Origin: Gordonia otitidis NBRC 100426
GTDB taxonomy: Bacteria; Actinomycetota; Actinomycetes; Mycobacteriales; Mycobacteriaceae
Direction: 5' to 3'
Assembly (NCBI RefSeq): GCF_000248075.1
Contig: NZ_BAFB01000065.1
Span: forward strand, 88,598-152,597
Length of the DNA stretch: 64,000 nt
Made by a program: the position numbers and the translations under genes. A model generated the notes under the pieces. That model had not been told where the DNA came from. It worked only from the letters and a program-made list of their open reading frames with translations, and did not search any database. Shown piece by piece: positions 18,908-28,626 of the stretch. How positions within the stretch are numbered: the first letter of the stretch is position 1; each line of letters begins with the position of its first letter.

Positions 18908-20014
18908 ATGACCTTGCAGTTCACCCGTACCGAGCATCCCCATCCGGTGTCGGAATCCCGTCGTGCGGAGATCCTGTCCGCACCCGGATTCGGCAAGTAC
19001 TTCACCGACAACATGGTGCTGGTGGACTACGACGTCGACCGTGGTTGGCACAGCGCGAAGGTCACGCCCTACGGTCCCATCGCACTCGATCCCTCGGCGA
19101 TGGTGCTGCACTACGGTCAGGAGGTCTTCGAGGGCCTCAAGGCCTACCGGCAGCCCGACGGTTCGATCGCAGCATTCCGGCCGGAGGCCAATGCGCTGCG
19201 GCTGCAGCGTTCCGCCGAGCGCCTTGCCATGCCGCCCCTACCCGTCGACGATTTCATCGAGTCGTTGCGTGCGCTCCTGGCCGCCGACAACGAATGGGTT
19301 CCGCCCGCAGGCGGCGAGGAGTCGCTGTACCTGCGTCCGTTCATGTTCGCGTCTCAGGCGGGGCTCGGTGTGAACGCGCCGTCGTCGCAGTACGTCTACT
19401 CGGTGATCGCCTCTCCGGCGGGCGCCTACTTCTCCGGTGGGATCAAGCCGGTGAGCGTGTGGCTCTCGACCGAATACGTGCGGGCTGCTCCCGGCGGTAC
19501 CGGAGCCGCCAAGTGCGGCGGCAATTACGCCGCGGCATTCCTCGCGCAGGCGCAGGCCACCGCGCAGGGATGCGATCAGGTGGTCTGGCTCGACGCCGTC
19601 GAACGTCGCTTCATCGAGGAGATGGGCGGCATGAACCTGTTCTTCGTGTTCGGCTCCGGCGCCGACGCGCGACTGGTGACCCCGGAGTTGTCCGGCTCGC
19701 TGCTGCCGGGCATCACCCGCGAATCGCTGCTGACGCTCGCCACCGATGCGGGTTTCGCCGTCGAGGAACGACGCATCTCGACCGAGGAACTCCGAAAAGG
19801 TGTGACGTCGGGCGATATCACCGAGGTCTTCGCATGCGGCACCGCCGCCGTCATCACCCCGGTGGGTCACGTCAAGAGCGACACCGACGACTACACCATC
19901 GGTGACGGCACGACAGGTGAGGTCACGCAGGCACTGCGCGACACACTCACCGGTATCCAGCGCGGTACGTTCGCCGACACCCACGGCTGGATGACCACGC
20001 TCTACCCGGCCTGA
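18908..20014 (+). CDS. ilvE: Branched-chain amino acid aminotransferase
   Basis: This PLP-dependent class IV aminotransferase catalyses the last step of leucine, isoleucine and valine synthesis and the first step of their breakdown. The 368-aa length fits the actinobacterial IlvE subgroup. Visible motifs are [19 protein letters not shown], the PLP-Lys region [14 protein letters not shown] and the cofactor-binding [12 protein letters not shown] and [14 protein letters not shown]. The ATG follows a -10 box at leaderless distance. It is convergent with cobS, 19 nt apart. Confidence 0.97.
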   Translation: MTLQFTRTEHPHPVSESRRAEILSAPGFGKYFTDNMVLVDYDVDRGWHSAKVTPYGPIALDPSAMVLHYGQEVFEGLKAYRQPDGSIAAFRPEANALRLQRSAERLAMPPLPVDDFIESLRALLAADNEWVPPAGGEESLYLRPFMFASQAGLGVNAPSSQYVYSVIASPAGAYFSGGIKPVSVWLSTEYVRAAPGGTGAAKCGGNYAAAFLAQAQATAQGCDQVVWLDAVERRFIEEMGGMNLFFVFGSGADARLVTPELSGSLLPGITRESLLTLATDAGFAVEERRISTEELRKGVTSGDITEVFACGTAAVITPVGHVKSDTDDYTIGDGTTGEVTQALRDTLTGIQRGTFADTHGWMTTLYPA

Positions 20015-20033
20015 TCCGCCGCGCCGGTCGGGC

Positions 20034-20819
20034 TCAGATCAGCAGACCGACCAGTGCGATGGCCGTCGACAACTCGATGACCGCGCCGAGGACGTCGCCG
20101 TTGACGCCGCCCATGCGTCGTGAGCAGTGTCGGGTGAACAACCAGGCGAAAGCCAGCACGACGAGTGCGGTGGCGCCCGCCCGGACAGCCGAAGCGACGT
20201 CGAAGTCGTTGTGGGACAAGGGCTGCCAACCGCCGACCAGGATCATGGCGACGAACGTGAGTACCGACCACACGACGACCGAAGTGCGCTGGGTACCCGC
20301 AACCAGCGCGCCGAACCCGGTCGTGCGTGCCGGTGGAAGCGACGATCGACACGCGACGACGACCGCCACACGTCCCAGCACGATTGCCGCGGCGATCGCC
20401 GACCAGCGCGACTGATCGGACAGCGCTGCGAACCCGGCGGTGTCGACGATCATCACGACCGCGATCGTCGCGGCGCCGAACGGTCCGGTCGAACCGCTGT
20501 GCATCACCTCAGCGACCTTGTCGGGGGAGCCATAGCAGCCGAGTCCGTCCGCGGTGTCGGCCAGACCATCGAGATGCATACCACGCGTACCGATGCCGAG
20601 TACGACGACGAGCAGGATGCCGATCAGGGTTGCGGTCAGGTGCGTGAGGCTCAGACCCCACGCGATGACGGCGACGAGAAGACCGAGTAGCAGTCCCACC
20701 ACCGGTACAGCGGAGATCGCAGCTCCGCCGAACCGCCGGTCGAACGTGTCGTCGCGCCGACTGACCGGAATGATGGTGAGCCATGAGAGCGCGCCTCCGA
20801 CGGCGTCGACCGGCGACAT
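20034..20819 (-). CDS. cobS: Adenosylcobinamide-GDP ribazoletransferase (cobalamin-5'-phosphate synthase)
   Basis: CobS joins AdoCbi-GDP to alpha-ribazole(-phosphate) in the membrane to form cobalamin. The 261-aa, highly hydrophobic protein has the family pattern ALSWLTIIPV, the catalytic DGLADTADGLGCYGSPDK and a polytopic C-terminal half with SRRMGGVNGDVLGA near the end. I chose the ATG at 20819; a GTG 12 nt upstream is possible. It starts 19 nt downstream of the cobU-cobT fusion, so all lower-ligand assembly activities are encoded together. Confidence 0.93.
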   Translation of the reverse strand: MSPVDAVGGALSWLTIIPVSRRDDTFDRRFGGAAISAVPVVGLLLGLLVAVIAWGLSLTHLTATLIGILLVVVLGIGTRGMHLDGLADTADGLGCYGSPDKVAEVMHSGSTGPFGAATIAVVMIVDTAGFAALSDQSRWSAIAAAIVLGRVAVVVACRSSLPPARTTGFGALVAGTQRTSVVVWSVLTFVAMILVGGWQPLSHNDFDVASAVRAGATALVVLAFAWLFTRHCSRRMGGVNGDVLGAVIELSTAIALVGLLI

Positions 20820-20838
20820 CCTCTCGCGCACGCTCGGG

Positions 20839-22746
20839 TCAGACCCCCGCGCTGCTGGTCGTCGAGGAATCCTCTGATCGGGGATCGTCGGCGAGGTGAT
20901 CACCGGCTTGCGTGGCCTCGTGTTCGGCCTCCGCGGACTCGGCATCACTGACGCCCGCCTCGTCGAACGTCGACATGCTGCGCAGGATCTCCACCGACGA
21001 CGAGATGATGGGCAATGCCATCAACGCACCGCTGCCCTCGCCGAGCCGCATCTGGAGGTCGAGGATGGGTTCGAGATCGAGGTGCTCGAGCGCGAAAGCG
21101 TGCGCCGGCTCGACCGAGCGATGCCCTGCGACCCACCAGGCGGGCGCGCCCGGCGCGAGTTCTGCAGCCACGAGCGCCGCCGCGGTGACGACGACACCGT
21201 CGAGGATCACCGGCGTTTTCCGCACCGCGGCCTGCGCCAGGAAACCGGCCATCGCAGCGAGGTCGGCACCCCCGACCGCGGCCACGAGCGCGAGGGGATC
21301 GTGCAGGTGGCGTCGCCCGCGCCGCATGCCGTCGCGGATCGCCGCGGTCTTGCGCATCCACCCGATGTCGTCGATGCCGGTGCCGCGTCCGACGACCTCG
21401 ACCGGTTCATGACGTGTGAGTGTGCCGACGAGAACCGCGGCAGGCGTGGTGTTTCCGATGCCCATCTCGCCCGCGATCAGCAGGTCGGCCCCGGAGTCGA
21501 CGAGGTCGTCGACGATCGCACGACCGGCGGCGACTGCCGAGCGCGCCTCGGCGATCGACAGTGCGTCGGTGACACGGAGATCGCCGCTGCCGCGTCGGAC
21601 CTTGTACCCGGAGACCTCCGGCGGGGTGTCGGCGTCGACCGACATGTCGACGACCCGAACCGTCGCGCCGCTCTGTCGGGCCAGCACGTTGACCGCGGCG
21701 CCGCCCGAGGTGATGTTCGCGACCATCTGGGCGGTCACCTCGGGCGGGTAGGCCGAGACACCGGCCTGCGCCACACCGTGATCGCCGGCGAACACCACGA
21801 CCGTGGCCTGCTCGATCGACCGTGGCGGGCACACACCCTGGCATGCGGACACCCACACGCTGAGTTCCTCGAGTCTTCCCAGCGATCGAGCAGGCTTGGT
21901 CAACGTGAGCTGGCGCGCCCGTGCGGCGTCGGCGACGGCATCGTCGGGACGGTCGATGTGGTCGAAGACCTCGGCGTCGATCGGATCGATCTCACGCGCC
22001 GCGAGCGCCGCGACCACGGGAGCCGATGGTGCCGTCGGCGCGGATGTCGGTGCTGTGGGCGCTTCGGCCGGTGCTGTGGGCGAGACCTCCGGTGCTGCGG
22101 GCGCTTTCGCCGGTGCTGTGGGCGAGACCTTCGGTGCTGTGGGCGCTTCGGCCGGTGCTGCGGGCGCGGTTTCCGGTGCCGTCGGCGAAACGGACGGTGC
22201 CGTCGGCGTTGAGGGGGCGGGGAGTTCGACGACCCGACCGGCGACCACGAGCAGCACACGGTCGCAGACGGCTGCGACGGCCGCATTGAGGGCGCCGAGC
22301 TCGTCCTGGAATAGGCGACCCGCCGGTGTCGAAGGGACCGGTGCCAAGCCGACCTCGGGACTGATGATCACCAGGTCCGCGGTGACGCCGGCGATGGCTG
22401 CGCACAGTTGCTCGGTGCGCTCGGAACGATCGGTCGGCGACGTCCACCCGTCGGTGGCGTCGATGTCGGCTGCCAGCCAGTTGCCCAGGTCGTCGACGAG
22501 TGTCGCGGTGTCGGGTGCGACCGACAGTTCCGCGGTGAGGTCAGTGGTCTCGACAGTCGTGTACCGCGCGTCACGTCGGCGCCGGTGTTGCTCGACGCGC
22601 GCCACCCACTCGGCGTCTGAGGTCAGAGTCGGCCCGGTGGCGATATAACGGACAGCGCGCTGGTGGGCGAGCATCGACTCACCCACACCCGACTTGCCCG
22701 AGCGCACGCCCCCGAGCACCAGTGTGCGGGGGCCCCTCGTGGTCAT
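20839..22746 (-). CDS. cobUT: Fused CobU (adenosylcobinamide kinase/guanylyltransferase) and CobT (NaMN:DMB phosphoribosyltransferase)
   Basis: This 635-aa protein joins two cobalamin enzymes that are usually separate. Residues 1-175 are CobU/CobP: the P-loop [12 protein letters not shown] and the [21 protein letters not shown] segment are visible. About residues 178-242 form a repetitive linker of Pro, Ala, Thr and Val units such as [12 protein letters not shown]. Residues 260-600 are CobT, with [15 protein letters not shown], the catalytic-Glu region [14 protein letters not shown] and [10 protein letters not shown] roughly 35-residue acidic/Ser tail follows. The start ATG at 22746 lies 7 nt after the DUF3043 stop. 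The product would make both substrates (AdoCbi-GDP and alpha-ribazole-P) of CobS encoded next. Confidence 0.92.
   Translation of the reverse strand: MTTRGPRTLVLGGVRSGKSGVGESMLAHQRAVRYIATGPTLTSDAEWVARVEQHRRRRDARYTTVETTDLTAELSVAPDTATLVDDLGNWLAADIDATDGWTSPTDRSERTEQLCAAIAGVTADLVIISPEVGLAPVPSTPAGRLFQDELGALNAAVAAVCDRVLLVVAGRVVELPAPSTPTAPSVSPTAPETAPAAPAEAPTAPKVSPTAPAKAPAAPEVSPTAPAEAPTAPTSAPTAPSAPVVAALAAREIDPIDAEVFDHIDRPDDAVADAARARQLTLTKPARSLGRLEELSVWVSACQGVCPPRSIEQATVVVFAGDHGVAQAGVSAYPPEVTAQMVANITSGGAAVNVLARQSGATVRVVDMSVDADTPPEVSGYKVRRGSGDLRVTDALSIAEARSAVAAGRAIVDDLVDSGADLLIAGEMGIGNTTPAAVLVGTLTRHEPVEVVGRGTGIDDIGWMRKTAAIRDGMRRGRRHLHDPLALVAAVGGADLAAMAGFLAQAAVRKTPVILDGVVVTAAALVAAELAPGAPAWWVAGHRSVEPAHAFALEHLDLEPILDLQMRLGEGSGALMALPIISSSVEILRSMSTFDEAGVSDAESAEAEHEATQAGDHLADDPRSEDSSTTSSAGV
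22018..22213. repeat. In-frame degenerate tandem repeat encoding the CobU-CobT linker
   Basis: Units of about 30 bp, arranged in part as 60-bp pairs, encode alternating [12 protein letters not shown] and [18 protein letters not shown] segments. Period lengths are multiples of three, so copy changes keep the frame. Confidence 0.7.
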
Positions 22747-22753
22747 CGTCAGC

Positions 22754-23431
22754 TCAGACCTCGTCGCCCGGGGAGACCTGTGGCTTGGGCGCGCGCATCC
22801 GGCGGAGCTGCATGGCGCGGGTGAAGGCGTACCAACCGAGTCGGAAGCCTGTGTCGTCGGTGTCGGGGAAACGCTCCTGAACACGCTTGTTGACGAGACG
22901 ACCGAGGATGACGGCGTCGATGGCCATCAATACGACGAAGGCCAGCAGCACGAAATTGGCGTACGCGGCGATCGACGGCAGGAACATCACCACGATCAAC
23001 ACGATGGCGAACGGCATGAACAGCCCCGCGAAGTTGCGCCGGGAATCGACGATGTCGCGGGTGTAGCGGCGTACCGGGCCCTTGTCGCGGGGCATCAGGT
23101 AACGCTCGTCGCCCTCCATCATCTTCTCGCGCTGCTCAGCACGCTGGGACCGACGTTCGTCGTTGAGTCTGCGGCGATCCTCGCGACTCATGGTGCTCTT
23201 CAGTTGCTTCTTGCGGGCGCGAGCCTCTGCGCGGGTGGTCGGCGGTGGCGCCACCGGGCCGCGACGTCGACCCTCGGCTTCGCGACGAGACGGCGTCGGG
23301 CGACCCTTGCCCGGTGTGTACGCACTGCCCCTGGTCTCGGTCGTGGGCTCGTCGATCGTCATCGGCGTATCCGCAGTCGACACGGAGCCCTCATCGGCGG
23401 TGTCGTCGTCCTTGTTCCATGGCAGTCTCAC
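22754..23431 (-). CDS. DUF3043 domain-containing membrane protein
   Basis: The 225-aa protein starts with a GTG (VRLPWNK). It has a long charged, basic N-terminal region (residues 1-115, rich in Arg, Glu, Thr) ending in [16 protein letters not shown]. Two adjacent membrane helices follow at about residues 130-150 and 157-175, then a short C-terminal segment with [19 protein letters not shown]. It matches the actinobacterial DUF3043 family, found beside cobT in mycobacteria (Rv2206). No function is known to me. The GTG start is inferred from the end of the conserved region, since longer in-frame forms run into the divergent promoter. Confidence 0.85.
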   Translation of the reverse strand: MRLPWNKDDDTADEGSVSTADTPMTIDEPTTETRGSAYTPGKGRPTPSRREAEGRRRGPVAPPPTTRAEARARKKQLKSTMSREDRRRLNDERRSQRAEQREKMMEGDERYLMPRDKGPVRRYTRDIVDSRRNFAGLFMPFAIVLIVVMFLPSIAAYANFVLLAFVVLMAIDAVILGRLVNKRVQERFPDTDDTGFRLGWYAFTRAMQLRRMRAPKPQVSPGDEV

Positions 23432-23478
23432 GCCTTCGAGGGTAGGTGATCTGCGCTGCCGGGGTTCGCGGACCTCCC

Positions 23479-23484
23479 TATACT
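23479..23484 (+). promoter_or_regulatory. -10 hexamer TATACT upstream of glycerate kinase
   Basis: TATACT differs at one base from the TATAAT consensus and is the best -10 box seen in the window. It lies 8 nt before a short ATG-started leader frame and about 80 nt before the glycerate kinase ATG. Confidence 0.6.
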
Positions 23485-23492
23485 TCCGGTGC

Positions 23493-23564
23493 ATGGCCTC
23501 TCCGGGCGTGAGCGCGCGCACCTGCACCGACATCAGTTCCAGCGGTCGGCATGGAGGTCGCTGA
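23493..23564 (+). CDS. Possible 23-residue leader peptide overlapping the glycerate kinase start
   Basis: An ATG placed 8 nt after the TATACT box opens a 23-codon frame beginning MASPGVSARTC. It stops in TGATG, sharing one base with the glycerate kinase ATG. The arrangement suggests a leaderless upstream ORF whose translation delivers ribosomes to the kinase start. The peptide is Ser/Arg/Gly-rich with one Cys. It could also be chance, since the kinase has its own GGAGG. Confidence 0.35.
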   Translation: MASPGVSARTCTDISSSGRHGGR

Positions 23565-24634
23565 TGCGAGTACTGATCGCACCCGATTCCTTCGGTGACA
23601 CACTCACCGCGGTCGAGGCGGCGAGTGCCATCGGACAGGGGTGGTCGGCGGGGCGTCCGGACGACGAGATCACGCTCGCTCCGCAATCGGACGGGGGACC
23701 TGGATTCGTCGACGTACTCGCGACACGGTTCGGGCGTCGCGTCACCGAGAAGATCGTCGGGCCCCTCGGCGCCTCGGTGACCGCGCAGTGGCTGCTCGAC
23801 GACAGAAACCCCGACAAACCGGTCGCCTATATCGAGTGCGCCCAGGCATGCGGACTACACCAACTAGGCGGCGGACCCACGCCACGCACCGCACAGTCGG
23901 CCGACACCTTCGGGGTCGGCCTACTCGTCGACGCCGCGCTGCGCGCGGGGGCGCGTGAGATCGTCGTCGGGCTCGGGGGAAGTGCCACCACCGACGGCGG
24001 TCGCGGCATGATCGACGCGCTCGGTGGGACCGCGGCGGCGAGCGCCCGACTTGCCGACCTCGCCCTGGTGGCGGCCTCCGACGTCGAGAACCCCCTGCTC
24101 GGGCCTCTCGGTGCCGCCGCGGTGTTCGGGCCGCAGAAGGGCGCGGACCCCGACACCGTGGGGCGTCTCGAGGAGAGACTGACCCAGTGGGCGCGCGTGC
24201 TCGGGTCGATGGCGGGCAGAGATATCAGCGCAGAACCCGGCGCCGGGGCGGCAGGAGGGCTCGGTGCCGCGTTGCTCGCCCTGGGCGCGCACCGTGTGTC
24301 GGGAGCCACCGTGGTCGCCGAGGCCACCGACCAGGCGTCGGAGATCGCTCGCGCGGATCTCGTGCTGACCGGCGAGGGAAAGTTCGATTCCCAGACGCTG
24401 CGCGGGAAGGTCGTGTCGGCGCTGAACGCCGCGGCGGCTGCGACAGGAGCGCCGACCATCGTCTTTGCAGGTCAGGTGGCGCTGACGCCCGAGGAGATCA
24501 CCGCAGCCGGTATTGCGCACGCGTACTCCATCGTCGAGCAGGCGGGTTCTGTCGAACTCGCGATGAGCGACGCGCGTGCTCAGCTCACCGCCCTCGCCAC
24601 GCGAGCCGCCACCACGTCGGGCGAGGACGGTTGA
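23564..24634 (+). CDS. Glycerate kinase (GarK/GlxK family)
   Basis: This 356-aa two-domain kinase phosphorylates D-glycerate to 2- or 3-phosphoglycerate. Family motifs are IAPDSFGDTLTAVEAA at the N-terminus, LAPQSDGGPGFVDVL, IVVGLGGSATTDGGRGM, VFGPQKGADP and LVLTGEGKFDSQTLRGK. GGAGG lies 7 nt before the ATG. It corresponds to Rv2205c-type genes. The final approximately 10 residues are not conserved. The upstream leader frame (23493) may couple translation. Confidence 0.92.
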   Translation: MRVLIAPDSFGDTLTAVEAASAIGQGWSAGRPDDEITLAPQSDGGPGFVDVLATRFGRRVTEKIVGPLGASVTAQWLLDDRNPDKPVAYIECAQACGLHQLGGGPTPRTAQSADTFGVGLLVDAALRAGAREIVVGLGGSATTDGGRGMIDALGGTAAASARLADLALVAASDVENPLLGPLGAAAVFGPQKGADPDTVGRLEERLTQWARVLGSMAGRDISAEPGAGAAGGLGAALLALGAHRVSGATVVAEATDQASEIARADLVLTGEGKFDSQTLRGKVVSALNAAAAATGAPTIVFAGQVALTPEEITAAGIAHAYSIVEQAGSVELAMSDARAQLTALATRAATTSGEDG

Positions 24635-24830
24635 GGGTCGACGACAGTCTGCGGGCACCGGGAATAGGTACACAGGGGGTACGGTTGACAAGAGACGAAC
24701 AACAGGCCTGCATCGTCAGCCGACGCGTTCGAGTCCGCTGTCGCAGCGAGGTGTACACCGAGCCTGCGTGACCAGGGCAGCACGACCGGGGCCGAGCACC
24801 AACGGCACCATCACAGTACGAGGAGCATCG

Positions 24831-25190
24831 ATGACCGTTCAGAACGAATCCGGAACAGCGACCACCACCGGCGTCATCCTGACCGACGCGGCAGCAGCCA
24901 AGGCCAAGGCGCTGCTCGATCAAGAGGGCCGCGACGACCTGTCGCTGCGCATCGCCGTCCAGCCCGGCGGATGCGCGGGACTGCGCTACCAGCTCTTCTT
25001 CGACGACCGCTCACTCGACGGAGACCTGACCGCCGACTTCGGTGGTGTCACGCTCGCCGTCGATCGGATGAGTTCGCCCTACGTGCAGGGCGCGACCATC
25101 GACTTCGTCGACACGATCGAGAAGCAGGGTTTCACCATCGACAACCCCAATGCGACGGGTAGCTGCGCCTGCGGCGATTCGTTCAACTGA
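24831..25190 (+). CDS. erpA: Iron-sulfur cluster insertion protein (HesB/IscA family, ErpA type)
   Basis: This 119-aa A-type carrier hands [Fe-S] clusters to apoproteins. The three conserved cysteines are present as PGGCAGLRYQL and the C-terminal GSCACGDSFN. RBS GAGGAG lies 5-6 nt before the ATG. The 196-nt gap after glycerate kinase contains a possible promoter (TACGGT near 24680, TTGACA at 24685-24690). The cytochrome bcc Rieske protein and LipA in this window are plausible clients, as clusters are needed for both. A hairpin follows the gene. Confidence 0.94.
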   Translation: MTVQNESGTATTTGVILTDAAAAKAKALLDQEGRDDLSLRIAVQPGGCAGLRYQLFFDDRSLDGDLTADFGGVTLAVDRMSSPYVQGATIDFVDTIEKQGFTIDNPNATGSCACGDSFN

Positions 25191-25214
25191 GCGTCGTCTT
25201 TCACGCCTGTCACC

Positions 25215-25246
25215 GACCGCATCCCGGCAGTAGCCGGGGTGCGGTC
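25215..25246 (+). terminator. Terminator hairpin after erpA
   Basis: Arms of 14 nt with one mismatch (GACCGCATCCCGGC against GCCGGGGTGCGGTC) enclose the loop AGTA, 24 nt downstream of the erpA stop. A short T-rich stretch follows. Confidence 0.75.
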
Positions 25247-25270
25247 AGTCATTTCCGGCACCTTGGGTAG

Positions 25271-26317
<1,047 letters not shown>

Positions 26318-26327
26318 GGTCCCGCCG

Positions 26328-26353
26328 TCCCGTGCGTCTAGAGCCGCACGGGA
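26328..26353. terminator. Bidirectional terminator between adoK and asnB
   Basis: The 9-bp arms TCCCGTGCG and CGCACGGGA enclose an 8-nt loop that holds the asnB stop codon. The hairpin therefore overlaps the last codons of asnB and lies just after adoK. Confidence 0.6.
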
Positions 26354-28263
26354 TAGCTGTGGTCGGTGATCTCGGGCACGAGGGTCTTCTCGACGAAGAT
26401 GGCGTGCCAGATCATGAACATGAGGAGCGTCCAGAGCCGTCGGCTGTTGTCGACGATGCCTGCCCGGTGCTCGTCGAGCATGTCGAGAATCGGCTGCTTG
26501 TTCAGCAGATAGTCGGTCTGCGACTTCTCGATGGTCTCCCGCGCCCAGTCGTACATCTCCGGACCAGCCAGCCAGTGTCGGATGGGGACCGGGAATCCGA
26601 GCTTCTTGCGGTGTAGCACGTGCGGCGGAACGATCTGTTCGAGCGCCTTGCGCAGGGCATACTTGGTGGTCCCGTGGCTGATCTTCTCGTCGAAGGGCAG
26701 TGCCTCCGCCACCTTGAACACCTCGTTGTCGAGGAACGGCACGCGCAGCTCCAGCGAATTGGCCATCGTCATCTTGTCGGCCTTGACGAGGATGTCGCCG
26801 CGTAGCCACGTGTACAGGTCGATGTGCTGCATCCGCGCGACAGGATCCCAGCCGTCGCTGCGCGCATAGATCGGCTCGGTCACGTCGGTGTGTGTCCACT
26901 CGGGTCGATAGTCGCGGAGCACCGCGCGCAGTCGGGCGTCGTCGAAGCTACGGGCGTTGCCGTAATAGCGCTCTTCGAGGGTCAGCGACCCGCGATGCAG
27001 AAGACTCTTGCCGCGCGTGCCCTCGGGGATGCGATCGGAGACCTTGCCCGCCAGATGGCGTAGCGCAGTGGGTAGCCTGTCGAAGCCCTTGAGCGACAGT
27101 GGTTCCTTGTAGATGGTGTAGCCGCCGAAGAGTTCGTCGGCGCCCTCCCCGGAGAGCACGACCTTGACGTGCTCACGGGCGGTCTGTGCGACGAAGTACA
27201 GCGGAACCAGCGCCGGGTCGGCCACCGGGTCGTCGAGATACCAGATGATCTCCGGGATCGCCGCGATGTACTCCTCGGGGGTGACCATGCGCACGATGTG
27301 TCGGGCACCGATCGCGGCCGCGGACTCCGCTGCCACGTCGGCCTCGGAATAGCCTTCGCGTTCGAATGCTGCGGTGAACGTGATCAGGTCGGGGTTGTGC
27401 TGGATCGCCAGCGCCGCGATGGCCGTCGAATCGATGCCGCCGGACAGGAACGAACCGACGGTGACGTCGGCGCGCATGTGCTTGGCCACGGAGTCGGAGA
27501 GGACGTCGGCGATCTCGTCGTATCGCTTCTGGCGAGTGGCGTCGGTGAAGGGGCGGACCGAGAACTGCGGAGTGAAATAGCGCGTGATCGACGGTGCACC
27601 GCCCGGATGCACGGTCGCGTAGGAGCCGGACTCGAGTCGACGGATCGACGAGTGCAGCGACTCGGGTTCGGGGACGTACTGCAACACGACGTAGTGCTCG
27701 AGGGCGCGCTCGTCGAGGGTGTCGGGCAGCCCGAGGCGCCCGATCAGCTCGAGGAGACTCTTCTTCTCGCTGCCGAACGCGGTACCGCCAGGACCGGTCG
27801 CGAGGAACATCGGCTTGATGCCGAACGGATCGCGGGCCAAGAACACCGAGCGCGTCTCGGTATCCCAGATGGCGAAGGCGAACATGCCGCGTAGCCGCCG
27901 AACGGACTCGGGCCCCCAGTGGTGGAAGGCCGCGACGATGGCCTCGCCGTCGCCCTCGGTGCGGAAAATTGCGCCCTCGTCGGCGGCGAGTTGCGCACGG
28001 ATCTCCAGATAGTTGTAGATCTCGCCGTTGAAGACCAGCGCGTACCGGTCGGGATTCTCCGGAGGTCCCCAGCGCAGCGGCTGATGTGAATGGTCGATGT
28101 CGATGATCGACAGCCGATTGAAGCCGAGCACGATGTCGGTGTCGTTCCACGTTCCGGGCTCGTCAGGGCCACGGTGACGCATGCAGTGCGAGGCGTTGGC
28201 GACGAGGTCGACGGCATCGGCCGCCGTGTCGTCAGAGGTCAACAGACCGAGCAAGCCACACAC
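26338..28263 (-). CDS. asnB: Asparagine synthetase (glutamine-hydrolysing)
   Basis: The 641-aa enzyme makes asparagine from aspartate, glutamine and ATP. The N-terminal class II glutaminase domain starts with the nucleophile Cys2 (MCGLLGLLTSD) and includes the NGEIYNYLEIR region. The synthetase domain carries the PP-loop SGGIDSTAIAAL near residue 270 and SGEGADELFGGY. It corresponds to Rv2201. Some family members amidate cell-wall diaminopimelate rather than aspartate (LtsA type), which the sequence alone cannot exclude. It is divergent from ctaC across a 363-nt gap. Confidence 0.93.
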   Translation of the reverse strand: MCGLLGLLTSDDTAADAVDLVANASHCMRHRGPDEPGTWNDTDIVLGFNRLSIIDIDHSHQPLRWGPPENPDRYALVFNGEIYNYLEIRAQLAADEGAIFRTEGDGEAIVAAFHHWGPESVRRLRGMFAFAIWDTETRSVFLARDPFGIKPMFLATGPGGTAFGSEKKSLLELIGRLGLPDTLDERALEHYVVLQYVPEPESLHSSIRRLESGSYATVHPGGAPSITRYFTPQFSVRPFTDATRQKRYDEIADVLSDSVAKHMRADVTVGSFLSGGIDSTAIAALAIQHNPDLITFTAAFEREGYSEADVAAESAAAIGARHIVRMVTPEEYIAAIPEIIWYLDDPVADPALVPLYFVAQTAREHVKVVLSGEGADELFGGYTIYKEPLSLKGFDRLPTALRHLAGKVSDRIPEGTRGKSLLHRGSLTLEERYYGNARSFDDARLRAVLRDYRPEWTHTDVTEPIYARSDGWDPVARMQHIDLYTWLRGDILVKADKMTMANSLELRVPFLDNEVFKVAEALPFDEKISHGTTKYALRKALEQIVPPHVLHRKKLGFPVPIRHWLAGPEMYDWARETIEKSQTDYLLNKQPILDMLDEHRAGIVDNSRRLWTLLMFMIWHAIFVEKTLVPEITDHSYPVRL

Positions 28264-28626
28264 CAGTAAAGCCTCTTTCGACGCGGGGATCGTTGAGCGG
28301 CAGTGACCTCACCGCCGCGGTCACGAGTATGCCGTATGCGGGCAGGCGACGGCCCGTCGGCTACACCCCGCAATCCGCTGAAACACGGGGTCGCGCGGGC
28401 CCCGACCGACGACGGAAACGATTTCGACGCGCGAAGTCACCCCAACCGAAAAAGTTCCCACGAGTTGGTCTACGCTGCGTAGTACATGGCGCGAAGGCTG
28501 CGCTTCGGTGCCCGCTGCACGGTGAGAGTTGCCTTGCACGGCCCGATGTCGCCGACAGCGTCGTTGCAGGTCAGGTGGGATGCGACTCGGACGTCGGGAT
28601 CGGCGGTTCCGAGCTGGCAGGAAGGC
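28264..28626. other. asnB-ctaC divergent intergenic region (363 nt)
   Basis: Promoters for both genes should lie here. Candidate elements are TACGCT (28471-28476) for ctaC and CATACT on the minus strand near 28328-28333 for asnB. A 6-bp dyad GTGACC-n10-GGTCAC lies close to asnB. The ctaC frame is open upstream to an ATG at 28486 but the extension looks non-coding. Nothing else is recognisable. Confidence 0.4.

Noticed and set aside
22747..23431. Possible cobalamin riboswitch before the cob genes
   Set aside because: cobUT follows the DUF3043 gene by 7 nt, leaving no leader, and no B12-box-like sequence was seen upstream of DUF3043.
28303..28324. GTGACC-n10-GGTCAC dyad as a CRP-type site for asnB
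   Set aside because: The arms and spacing do not fit the TGTGA-n6-TCACA consensus; left only as a remark in the intergenic entry.
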